Source: Anaerolineae bacterium (GTDB lineage Bacteria; Chloroflexota; Anaerolineae; 4572-78; J111). From it: a DNA stretch of 12,439 nucleotides. Each line of letters starts with the position of its first letter. The stretch's first letter is position 1. The notes under the pieces are model-generated. The model searched no databases. It was given only the letters and a program-made list of their open reading frames with translations, and was not told the DNA's origin. Positions 7,006-12,439 of the stretch are shown one piece after another. The stretch is taken from positions 1 through 12,439 of the forward strand of contig JAGRBY010000168.1 in the NCBI GenBank assembly GCA_020433835.1. Reading direction: 5' to 3'. The translations under genes were made by a program, and so were the position numbers.

Positions 7006-7275
7006 TAGGCTGAGGCTAAGGCTGAGGCGAAGAAAAAAGTCATTTTAGCGCGTAAAAACCTCTAACGTTAGCTGTACCCTAAATTGTGCTGAAGAAAAAT
7101 TTAGACAGAATTACCATGATTTACTGAATTATATGAGATAAAATCGTGATAATCATGTCAATTCTGTCGATTATTTTGTCGATCTTCTATCGTTCTCGTG
7201 TTTCCACGGTTTAATGTTGTGCTACCTCTATAATGCCGGATTTGTTTTTCTTAGCCTTAGCCTTAGCCTCGCATA
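7006..7275. other. Methyltransferase upstream region with inverted repeats and promoter-like boxes
   Basis: This gap has no gene. Its edges carry oppositely oriented copies of an AGGCTA/AGGCTG repeat: GGCTGAGGCTAAGGCTGAGG at about 7009-7028 and CTTAGCCTTAGCCTTAGCCT at about 7250-7270. Inside, GACAGAATTACCATGATT (7104-7121) is mirrored by AATCATGTCAATTCTGTC (7151-7168), with 16 of 18 positions paired and a 29-bp loop. On the minus strand a perfect TTGACA (7156-7161) and a perfect TATAAT (7128-7133) occur, but 22 bp apart, too far for a standard promoter unless one box is a coincidence. The inverted repeat overlaps TTGACA and flanks TATAAT, so an operator is conceivable. Confidence 0.4.
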
Positions 7276-7293
7276 GATACTCTCTAATACAGG

Positions 7294-8307
7294 TTATCCC
7301 GTCAGCCCTCGATAAATGACCTCCGGCAGCTGCTCCACGTGGGGCGATAACCGTAGTATGTAGCACGGCGCTTGTTCAACCAGGGTTCTCACCAGGTGGA
7401 GGCTGGGCGGAACGGTGGCTTTGTCCCAGCCTTCGATGGCCTGTGGAATGAGTTCTAAGGCGGCTTTGGGGGCAGGGACGGCGATGAGTTCGCTCTGTTC
7501 CAGTCCGGGCACGACTTGCGGGAAGAAAACACCGCCAACAGGAGCGGTGCTTGCCCACGGTTCGGCAAAGGCCTCTTCGGCGCGAAAGACGCGCTTTTGG
7601 CGACCACGGGGGGCCAGTAAATTATCCGTTTCCGGTTCGGGATCAACGGGGATAAATCGTTTAAGCGTTTCGAAGCGGGCTAGCGAATCATCAAAGGCGC
7701 TCAGTTGGCCGGGATAGGCTAAGACTTCAACCTGATTATCGGTCAGTCGTAAAAGCGGCGAGTCGTTGCTGAGCAGTTTCCAGCCGGCGTTCAACAGAGC
7801 CAGGCCGGTCGTTGTTTTGCCGCTGCCCATATTGCCCGTAATAAGCGCCGCCCGCCCGTTGGGAGCCTGCGCCGCGAAGGCGTGCAGCGGAAACCAGCCG
7901 CGCCGCCGATAGATGGGGGCCAGCGTAATCATCAGCACATCCTCGAAAACCCCATACGCTTCCAAACATTGGCGCGTCACGGCCCCGATTAGACGTTTCT
8001 GCGCCAGATCGACCGTCACCAAACCGTATTTCGGCAGCCGCACAACCACAAGATCACCGGCACCGTAGTAGCTGACCAACGCTTCGTCAGCGATGACCGG
8101 CATACCGGGCGGCGGGGGCGGTGCGGACGGATGGCGGTGGATGTGCCATTGTATCGTGATATCGGCTTCGCTGTGATCTTCACGCGGTAGATGGCCGTAG
8201 ACGTGTTCGAATCGATCTTTAAGCGGTTGATCTGGGGCCTGAAAGGCTAGCCTCACGCCGTGGAGATTGACGACAATAGGCGGGGTAGTTGGTTGGTTGT
8301 GCTGCAT
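7294..8307 (-). CDS. HPr-kinase-like P-loop protein of a RiPP cluster
   Basis: 337 residues from ATG at 8305-8307, preceded by GAAGAG; a TTG at 8335-8337 would add ten residues but has a poorer ribosome site. The kinase-like part is around 138-190: LHAFAA, the P-loop GNMGSGKTT (158-166), then LLNAGWKLLSNDSPLLRL, which matches the HPrK/P layout (His before the P-loop, acidic residue after it). The N-terminal 130 residues resemble the substrate-side region of other HprK-like proteins in PqqD/B2 clusters. Family members in lasso-peptide clusters (such as the paeninodin and ThcoK kinases) phosphorylate the precursor's C-terminal serine. A role in carbon control through HPr is unlikely because the usual HPrK C-terminal signature is not evident. 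It is divergent from the B1-B2-AsnB genes. ATP binding is well supported; the substrate is inference. Confidence 0.82.
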   Translation of the reverse strand: MQHNQPTTPPIVVNLHGVRLAFQAPDQPLKDRFEHVYGHLPREDHSEADITIQWHIHRHPSAPPPPPGMPVIADEALVSYYGAGDLVVVRLPKYGLVTVDLAQKRLIGAVTRQCLEAYGVFEDVLMITLAPIYRRRGWFPLHAFAAQAPNGRAALITGNMGSGKTTTGLALLNAGWKLLSNDSPLLRLTDNQVEVLAYPGQLSAFDDSLARFETLKRFIPVDPEPETDNLLAPRGRQKRVFRAEEAFAEPWASTAPVGGVFFPQVVPGLEQSELIAVPAPKAALELIPQAIEGWDKATVPPSLHLVRTLVEQAPCYILRLSPHVEQLPEVIYRGLTG

Positions 8308-8340
8308 AGCATTCGGCTCTTCATTAGAGAATGACAATGA

Positions 8341-8382
8341 AAATTACCGTAGGACAAACTTAAGTTTGTCCTACGGTAATTT
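8341..8382. repeat. Perfect 42-bp palindrome
   Basis: The 21 bases of 8341-8361 (starting AAATTACCGTAGGACAAACT) are followed without any spacer by their exact reverse complement at 8362-8382. The element sits 34 bp upstream of the kinase ATG and 3 bp from its alternative TTG. It could act as an operator, form a cruciform, or make a strong hairpin in the kinase leader. There is no T-run after it on either strand, so it is not a classic terminator. A dispersed palindromic element is the alternative. Confidence 0.9.
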
Positions 8383-8414
8383 CCAAGGGAGATAAGAAGA
8401 TGCAGTATATAGAA

Positions 8415-8447
8415 ATAAAAAAGTCGGAGCAAATTTTGCTCCGGCTT
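8415..8447 (-). terminator. Intrinsic-terminator-like hairpin on the minus strand
   Basis: On the minus strand AAG-C-CGGAGC, a short A/T loop and GCTCCG-A-CTT form a stem, immediately followed by a T-run (TTTTTTATTTC). In plus coordinates CGGAGCAAA (8425-8433) pairs with TTTGCTCCG (8435-8443). This is a textbook shape, but no confident minus-strand gene lies upstream of it. It may end a small untracked transcript starting between 8450 and 8870, or act as an attenuator ahead of the kinase gene. Confidence 0.6.
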
Positions 8448-8870
8448 AAGCAAGAGGGAGAATCGGGGAAGCATGCGGGCATGACGACCAAAAGTTTCGG
8501 TCTCAATCCGTTTTGTCTATTAGCCTTCGCCTTGGCCTAATTTACGCCAGGTAGCCTTGCGGCTGAGTAATTACCTAAGAATAATGATTATGTGTATAAT
8601 AGAAACTTCTCAAATGAAACGACTAAGGTATTGTCCGGCAAAAGTTCTATTGCTCAAGATCAGCTTTGACCTAAGCTGAACAATCTTTCGTTTTCTAACT
8701 ATAGCGTACTACAACTCTTTAGAAGATGTACTATCCGGGTGAGCGGTCTTTCGATTACCAATCGAGGGATATTTTCAAACCGGGTAATACCTCGCGTGGG
8801 GGATACAACCACCCAGGCCCACAGCCTGTTTTGAAATAAACCGCCCATCATGCCATCAAGAGGAGAATGC
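8448..8870. other. Divergent intergenic region; expected place of a RiPP precursor, none convincing
   Basis: Small frames present are as follows. A 46-codon plus frame at 8400-8540 has a good AAGGGAG site, but its end comes from the TTAGCCTTCGCC-type repeat. A 37-codon plus frame at 8726-8839 begins MYYPGERSFD and ends HPGPQPVLK, with a TAG just upstream and no proper ribosome site. A 49-codon minus frame at 8699-8848 begins MGGLFQNRLWAWVVV and lies antisense to the latter. None has the lasso signature (Thr at -2, Gly/Ala/Ser/Cys at +1, Asp/Glu at +7 to +9). TATAAT at 8595-8600 with TTACCT 18 bp upstream could drive the plus genes. CAGCTT/AAGCTG (about 8661-8678) and TCGATT/AATCGA (8751-8765) are small hairpins. 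Confidence 0.5.
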
Positions 8871-9143
8871 ATGCAAGCATCTGATAAGCCTAAACACAGT
8901 CGTTATGCCAGCTACGAGATGGTAGACGAAGAGGCCATTATCATTAACTTAAAGACCGGTATTCTTTACACCCTAAATGATACGGCAGCCGTATTTTGGC
9001 AGCTCATCGACGGGCAGCGCACCGTTACCGCTTGCGCCGAAGTCATCGCCGCCGACTATGAAGATGTGGAGGCCGGCGAGGTTGAAGGTGATCTGTTAGA
9101 ACTGGCGGCTGAATTTGAGGCAGAAGGTTTAATTGTTACCTAA
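8871..9143 (+). CDS. PqqD-like RiPP recognition protein (lasso B1 type)
   Basis: A 90-residue PqqD-fold protein, the normal size for a stand-alone RiPP recognition element. Visible family features are the YEMVDEEAIIINLKTGILYT strand pair, LNDTAAVFWQLIDG and a C-terminal acidic helix ending LAAEFEAEGLIVT. Such proteins clamp the leader of a precursor peptide and deliver it to the B2 peptidase. ATG at 8871 is chosen because AGGAG at 8861-8865 lies 5 bp before it; an in-frame ATG at 8850 lacks a ribosome site. The gene's stop overlaps the start of the B2 gene, which argues for translational coupling and joint function. In PQQ synthesis the homologue works with the radical enzyme PqqE, but no such gene is nearby, so the lasso-type reading is favoured. 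Confidence 0.85.
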   Translation: MQASDKPKHSRYASYEMVDEEAIIINLKTGILYTLNDTAAVFWQLIDGQRTVTACAEVIAADYEDVEAGEVEGDLLELAAEFEAEGLIVT

Positions 9144-9618
9144 ACGGCTGGGGCGCGGGCTTGTAGCGACGCTTGTATTAATTCGGGCCTGGCTCGATGG
9201 CCCGCGCCGGGCGCTGCTACGGCGAATGGTGGCCTTTAGCCGCACCTTACCTGACCAATTCAACCAACCTTTACCCGACACGATGGCGCGGTTGACACCC
9301 TCACCCCTAACGCTCACCACGCCCGTTATGCCGGAGCAGGCCATTCGGCAGTTGGCCGATGCCGTGGCGGCCTGGCATATTCGTTCGCCGTTGGGTATTT
9401 GCTTGCGGCGCTCGCTGCTGCGCTACCATTTTCTGCGCGAAGCCAACGTTCCGGTGCAGGTTATCTTTGGCGCACGCATTAAAGACGCGGCTGAAGGGGG
9501 TGGGGTTGGCGGCCACGCCTGGTTGACTTTAAACGGCAGGCCCTATTACGAGAACCCGGCCGATTATCAGGGTTTTGTGGTCATGTATACGTACCCTCAA
9601 CCCGAACCTCAAGAATGA
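9133..9618 (+). CDS. Lasso-peptide B2-type leader peptidase (transglutaminase fold)
   Basis: A 161-residue protein of the lasso B2 family, which cuts the leader from the precursor. The Cys-His-Asp triad is present: Cys90 in SPLGICLRRSLLRYHFLRE, His128 in GGHAWLTLNG and Asp144 in ENPADYQGF. The VPVQVIFGARIKD strand before the His is also typical. Residues 1-50 are the family's basic helical N-terminus. The start is TTG, 11 bp inside the B1 gene, with AGAAGG five bases before it; ATG codons further in would remove part of the domain. The overlap with B1 implies that the two are made together, as expected for proteins that form a complex on one precursor. The AsnB-like gene follows after 153 bp. 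Alternatives in the transglutaminase-like superfamily are less likely given the neighbours. Confidence 0.87.
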   Translation: MLPKRLGRGLVATLVLIRAWLDGPRRALLRRMVAFSRTLPDQFNQPLPDTMARLTPSPLTLTTPVMPEQAIRQLADAVAAWHIRSPLGICLRRSLLRYHFLREANVPVQVIFGARIKDAAEGGGVGGHAWLTLNGRPYYENPADYQGFVVMYTYPQPEPQE

Positions 9619-9635
9619 ACTAAGAAGCTGAGAGT

Positions 9636-9707
9636 TACCCACAGATACACACAGATGTTCACTGATATTATCACCTTTATGATAAAATCTGTGAGTATCT
9701 GTGGGTA
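9636..9707. repeat. Inverted repeat of CCACAGATAC type between B2 and AsnB-like genes
   Basis: TACCCACAGATACACACAGA (from 9636, 21-base arm) is mirrored at 9687-9707 with 20 of 21 positions paired. Inside, TTATCA and TGATAA can extend the hairpin. A further GTATCTGTGG follows at 9705-9714. Sequences of this CACAGAT type are dispersed in many bacterial genomes. Here it could reduce read-through between B2 and the synthetase gene, but a TTTT run only comes after 9716. Confidence 0.75.
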
Positions 9708-9771
9708 TCTGTGGACCTTTTAAAACAGTTTCTAACAAACGATGCGTTGATAGCCCAAAACGAGGCTTTAT

Positions 9772-11721
9772 ATGTGCGGTATTGCCGGCATCTATGCGCT
9801 CAACGGCGCTCCGATTGAACCTCAGGACATCGAGGCCCAAATCGCAACCTTTATTCATCGCGGCCCCAATCAGGGTGCGGTCTACTGCTCGGCGCAGGGG
9901 GAGTGCGGTCTGGGTATTCGCCGGCTGAGCATCATCGACGTGGCGGGCGGTCACCAGCCGCTGGTCAATGAAGATGGCATGCGGCGCATGGTTTATAACG
10001 GCGAAACCTACAATCATCACCTGCTGCGGGCCGAACTCGAACAGCTTGGCCATCGCCCCAAAACTCATAGCGACGGCGAGGTTATTTTGCACGGCTATGA
10101 GGAATGGGGCGCGGCCGGGGTATTAACCCGGCTGCGCGGGATGGGCGCGTTTGCGCTGTGGGATGAAAAGCAGCGGCAGCTTTTTATCGGCCGCGACCGG
10201 TTTGGCATCAAACCCCTTTACTATGCCGAGCATGCCGGCCGGCTGCTGTTTGCTTCCGAGATTAAAGCCATTCTGTGCCGGCCCGATTTCCCGCGCCGGG
10301 TGAACCGCTTGGCCCTCGACGCGATGCTGCGGTTGGGCTTCGTGCCCGGCCCGGCCACCATGTTTGACGGCATCTACAAGTTACCCCCGGCCCACTATCT
10401 AATCGCCCGCGAGGATGGTTATACCATCAGAAACTACTGGCAGCTTACCTACGAACCCTCTCTGTCGCTGTCCGAAACCCAGGCCGTTGAGCAGTTTTTA
10501 GAGTTGCTCGATGAGTCGGTGCGCATACGCTTGATGAGCGAAGTACCGCTGGGGACGCTGCTGTCCGGCGGTCTCGACTCTGGTACCCTGACGGCGTTAG
10601 TTCAACACAATCTCTCCTCAAGCGGTGAGCGCGTGGGTGGCGTGAATTTACGGCTGTCGAAACCGGCCAAAATACCGCCGTTGGGCAGCGATGATGGAGG
10701 CCATACGCTTAAAACTGTGTCCATCGGCTTCGACCAGAGTGAGTATGATGAGTCGGACCTGGCCCACAGCCTGGCCCACTACTTAAAGACCGACCATCAG
10801 GCTATTACTTTTACTGACCAAGATTTTGATGCCTACCCGGCGGTGATGTGTCACCTGGAGGAGCCACAGTGTTCGGCTACCGCCGTGCCCATCTACAAGC
10901 TGTACCAGGCTTGTCGTGAGGCCGGACTGACCGTGGTCTTGACCGGCGAAGGTTCTGATGAGTTGTTAGGCGGCTATCACTGGCATCGCGGTGATGCGCT
11001 GGTGCGGCCGCTACTGCTGCTGCCGGCGGCAGTGCGGCGGGCAATAGCCGACTCACCGTTGCCGATGTCGGCGGCGGCGCGTCGCGTTCTGCGCCGGGGA
11101 AGCGGTGATCTGTCCCGTCGCTACCAGGATTGGCTGGAAGTCTCCGGCGATGATGTCCGCTCGACGCTGCTGGTGCCGGAGGATGGTTCGACCAGGGGTA
11201 CCAATCCGTTGCTGATGAATTGGGCTGAAAAGTGGGGGGCGCTAGAATCAGCCGCGCCACTGCATCAAACGTTATGGCTGGAGAGCCGGACCCGTATGGT
11301 CGATTTCATCAACTTTGAAGTCGACAAGATGAGCATGGCCCACTCCATTGAGGCTCGCGTACCCTTTTTAGATCATTATCTGTGGGAGTTCTGCGCGGCT
11401 TTGCCGCCCCGGTACAAACTCAAACGGGGTGTCGAGAAGCACCTTTTGCGGCAGGCGACCAAAACTATTCTACCGGAGGCGACGCGCACCCGCCGTAAAA
11501 AGGGGCTGGCCTCGCCCTATGCCCATTGGCTGCGGGCCAAACGCCTGCCGGATTGGGCCGAAGAAGTGCTCGCGCCTCAGGCTGTGCAGCGCGTGGGGTT
11601 GTTTGACTCAACCGCGGTCAATGTCTTGCGTGAGGATCACCAGGCAGGGAAACCCCATTTGGGATCGCTGTTAATGGGGGTACTGAGTACACAAATTTGG
11701 GCCAAGGAATTTAGAATTTAG
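9772..11721 (+). CDS. Asparagine-synthetase-like enzyme, candidate lasso cyclase
   Basis: 649 residues; ATG at 9772 has GAGG six bases upstream. The N-terminal glutaminase (class II) domain looks complete: Cys2 (MCGIAG), HRGPNQG (29-35), RRLSIIDVAGGHQPL (50-64), NGETYN (76-81), SDGE (100-103) and RDRFGIKPLYY (141-151). The synthetase domain has the PP-loop SGGLDS (265-270), TGEGSDELLGGY (391-402) and SMAHSIEARVPFLD (521-534). ATP adenylates a carboxylate, which is then attacked by an amine. In B1/B2 clusters this homologue forms the macrolactam of lasso peptides; a true asparagine synthetase or an amidotransferase remains possible because the glutaminase site is intact. A hydrophilic stretch at 281-313 appears as an insertion after the PP-loop helix. 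The last codons (EFRI) and stop lie in a GAATTTAGAATTTAG repeat, so the C-terminus is repeat-derived. Confidence 0.88.
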   Translation: MCGIAGIYALNGAPIEPQDIEAQIATFIHRGPNQGAVYCSAQGECGLGIRRLSIIDVAGGHQPLVNEDGMRRMVYNGETYNHHLLRAELEQLGHRPKTHSDGEVILHGYEEWGAAGVLTRLRGMGAFALWDEKQRQLFIGRDRFGIKPLYYAEHAGRLLFASEIKAILCRPDFPRRVNRLALDAMLRLGFVPGPATMFDGIYKLPPAHYLIAREDGYTIRNYWQLTYEPSLSLSETQAVEQFLELLDESVRIRLMSEVPLGTLLSGGLDSGTLTALVQHNLSSSGERVGGVNLRLSKPAKIPPLGSDDGGHTLKTVSIGFDQSEYDESDLAHSLAHYLKTDHQAITFTDQDFDAYPAVMCHLEEPQCSATAVPIYKLYQACREAGLTVVLTGEGSDELLGGYHWHRGDALVRPLLLLPAAVRRAIADSPLPMSAAARRVLRRGSGDLSRRYQDWLEVSGDDVRSTLLVPEDGSTRGTNPLLMNWAEKWGALESAAPLHQTLWLESRTRMVDFINFEVDKMSMAHSIEARVPFLDHYLWEFCAALPPRYKLKRGVEKHLLRQATKTILPEATRTRRKKGLASPYAHWLRAKRLPDWAEEVLAPQAVQRVGLFDSTAVNVLREDHQAGKPHLGSLLMGVLSTQIWAKEFRI

Positions 11722-11741
11722 AATGAAGAATGTAGAATGAT
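11707..11741. repeat. GAATTTAGAATGAAGAATG-type repeat at the 3' end of the AsnB-like gene
   Basis: Two GAATTTA units are followed by GAATGAAGAATGTAGAATGA. The stop codon of the AsnB-like gene falls inside the second unit. The family is the same as at 5897-5940. Confidence 0.75.
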
Positions 11742-11789
11742 GAAAACGAAAAGTGGGAAAGGGAGAAGTTAGCATTAGAGTGAGGGGGT

Positions 11790-12179
11790 ATGGCGGATAA
11801 GAAGCCGCAGGATATTCAAGAACGGACTTTTGAGTTTGCTAAGCGGGTGGTGAAGCTGCATCAATATCTATACGAGTTGGGTGGGACAGAGCGGGTGTTG
11901 GCCGGGCAGATTTTGCGTTCGGGTACGTCAATTGGGGCTAATTTGGAAGAAGCGAATGCCGGACAAAGTAAGCCCGATTTTATCAACAAATGCAACATCG
12001 CGCTGAAAGAAGCGAGAGAAACTTTATATTGGCTCCGTTTACTTATTGAATGTCATTTGGTTTCCTCCGAAAGGTTATCTCCCCTCATTTCCGAAGCCGA
12101 TGAAATCGTTGCTATTTTAACAACCATAGTGAAAAATGCACGAACAAACCTTAAAAAAGAGCGAACAAACAAAACTTAA
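11790..12179 (+). CDS. Four-helix-bundle protein (S23 / IVS family)
   Basis: A 129-residue protein of the S23-type four-helix-bundle family, originally met in intervening sequences of 23S rRNA genes but common as a free gene. Diagnostic stretches are RTFEFAKRVVKLHQYLYELG, LAGQILRSGTSIGANLEEAN, SKPDFINKCNIALKEARETL and YWLRLLIECHLVSS. The family forms homopentamers and has no known enzymatic role. GAGGGGGT lies directly before the ATG as the ribosome site. It is probably unrelated to the RiPP genes; small genes of this type often sit alone in intergenic, repeat-rich places, as here. Its last 44 bases overlap the likely start of the following glycosyltransferase. Confidence 0.9.
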   Translation: MADKKPQDIQERTFEFAKRVVKLHQYLYELGGTERVLAGQILRSGTSIGANLEEANAGQSKPDFINKCNIALKEARETLYWLRLLIECHLVSSERLSPLISEADEIVAILTTIVKNARTNLKKERTNKT

Positions 12180-12439
12180 TACCCCCTCTTCAAAATCTTC
12201 TTCATTCTCCGTTCTCCATTCTCCATTCTCCATTCTCTATTCTCCATTCTCCATTCTCTATTCTTCATTCTTCATTCTCTGTTTTACATTGTTGCTTGGG
12301 TTTGCGCTGCGGCTGTATGTGCTGGACAGCGAGAGCTTGTGGTACGATGAACTGCTGGAGTTGGATATCACCCAACAGCCGCTAAGCGATATTTTGCCGC
12401 TGCTGCCGCGCCATACGGCGCTGCCGTTGGATTATATTC
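12136..12439 (+). CDS. GT-C / ArnT-like membrane glycosyltransferase, N-terminal part (runs off the window)
   Basis: A frame without stop runs from ATG at 12136 to the window end (101 codons). It encodes a hydrophilic start (MHEQTLKKSEQTKLN), a hydrophobic segment and then LRLYVLDSESLWYDELLELD, the hallmark first-helix and loop motif of family 39/83-type polyprenyl-sugar-dependent glycosyltransferases (RLxxLxxxSLWYDE, the aspartate/glutamate pair being catalytic in the family). The first part of the hydrophobic segment is encoded by an ATTCTCC tandem repeat. The ATG has no clear ribosome site and overlaps the four-helix-bundle gene; TTG at 12289 or 12292 is an alternative, but has only pyrimidines upstream. 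It is likely an integral membrane enzyme that moves a sugar from a lipid carrier. The substrate is unknown. Confidence 0.65.
   Translation, partial: MHEQTLKKSEQTKLNTPSSKSSSFSVLHSPFSILYSPFSILYSSFFILCFTLLLGFALRLYVLDSESLWYDELLELDITQQPLSDILPLLPRHTALPLDYI
12200..12280. repeat. Pyrimidine-rich ATTCTCC tandem repeat, read in frame by the glycosyltransferase
   Basis: About ten imperfect 7-bp units (CATTCTC, TATTCTC, CATTCTT) make this stretch. It includes a longer 21-bp period (CATTCTCCATTCTCTATTCT). It is the reverse-complement family of the GAATGGAGAAT repeats at 5897-5940. The unit length of 7 makes the frame-repeat 21 bp, giving the doubled peptide SPFSILY. Confidence 0.85.

Noticed and set aside
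8253..8474. Minus-strand frame of 73 codons spanning the 42-bp palindrome
   Set aside because: Runs through the terminator and palindrome and overlaps the kinase start in another frame; hydrophobic but without family features.
8400..8540. 46-codon plus frame with a good ribosome site, tested as a lasso precursor
   Set aside because: It has no Asp/Glu at ring positions, overlaps the minus-strand terminator hairpin, and its C-terminal part comes from an AGCCTT-type repeat. Kept only as a weak candidate in the gap description.
8448..8870. Riboswitch (cyclic di-GMP, cobalamin, TPP) upstream of the B1 gene
   Set aside because: Small hairpins are present, but I could not find the conserved core bases of any class I know on either strand.
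9529..10092. Minus-strand frame of 187 codons over the AsnB-like gene start
   Set aside because: Antisense to well-conserved B2 and AsnB motifs; the plus-strand reading is certain.
10877..11260. Minus-strand frame of 127 codons inside the AsnB-like gene
   Set aside because: A G+C-rich shadow of the synthetase domain; composition rich in Pro, Arg and Ser and no motif.

Overview
Most likely this is a chromosomal segment of a filamentous or multicellular-type environmental bacterium, probably a member of the Chloroflexota (Anaerolineae-like). That is inference from three things. NACHT and pentapeptide-repeat proteins share a small helical N-terminal adaptor. A PqqD-like/B2/AsnB gene set with an HPr-kinase-like neighbour is present. 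Short GAATTTAGAATGAAGAATG-type intergenic repeats are scattered through the window. Cyanobacteria carry similar families and cannot be excluded. No IS element, tRNA, rRNA or CRISPR array is visible.

Left part (1-5700): the 3' end of an unidentified + strand gene is followed by an inverted repeat. Then comes a three-gene minus-strand block, read right to left: a 984-residue NACHT NTPase with a glycine-rich multi-pass membrane region and six TPRs; an out-of-frame remnant of a pentapeptide-repeat coding end; and two pentapeptide-repeat proteins whose genes abut (TAG directly followed by TTG). All three intact proteins begin with the same type of short helical domain. The two pentapeptide proteins also share a second alpha/beta domain built around a GSV motif. 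I read this as a membrane-linked, STAND-type signalling or conflict cassette in which the shared N-terminus joins the NACHT protein to its partners. This is the best candidate for an undescribed system here. Base composition is visibly more A+T-rich than in the right half.

Middle and right part (6050-11720): a class I SAM methyltransferase and an HPr-kinase-like protein lie on the minus strand. Divergently, a PqqD-like recognition protein (B1), a transglutaminase-fold peptidase (B2) and an asparagine-synthetase homologue lie on the plus strand. This is the core of a lasso-peptide-type RiPP pathway: B1 would bind a leader peptide, B2 would cut it, the AsnB-like enzyme would close a macrolactam, and the kinase and methyltransferase could decorate the product. 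No convincing precursor gene is visible. The divergent gap (8308-8870) holds two weak short ORFs, a perfect 42-bp palindrome and an intrinsic terminator with no obvious gene in front of it.

Right end: a four-helix-bundle (S23-type) protein overlaps the start of a GT-C/ArnT-like membrane glycosyltransferase that runs off the window. A pyrimidine-rich repeat reads in frame through that glycosyltransferase's first hydrophobic segment. The same repeat family, in the opposite orientation, supplies the last codons and stop of the AsnB-like gene.
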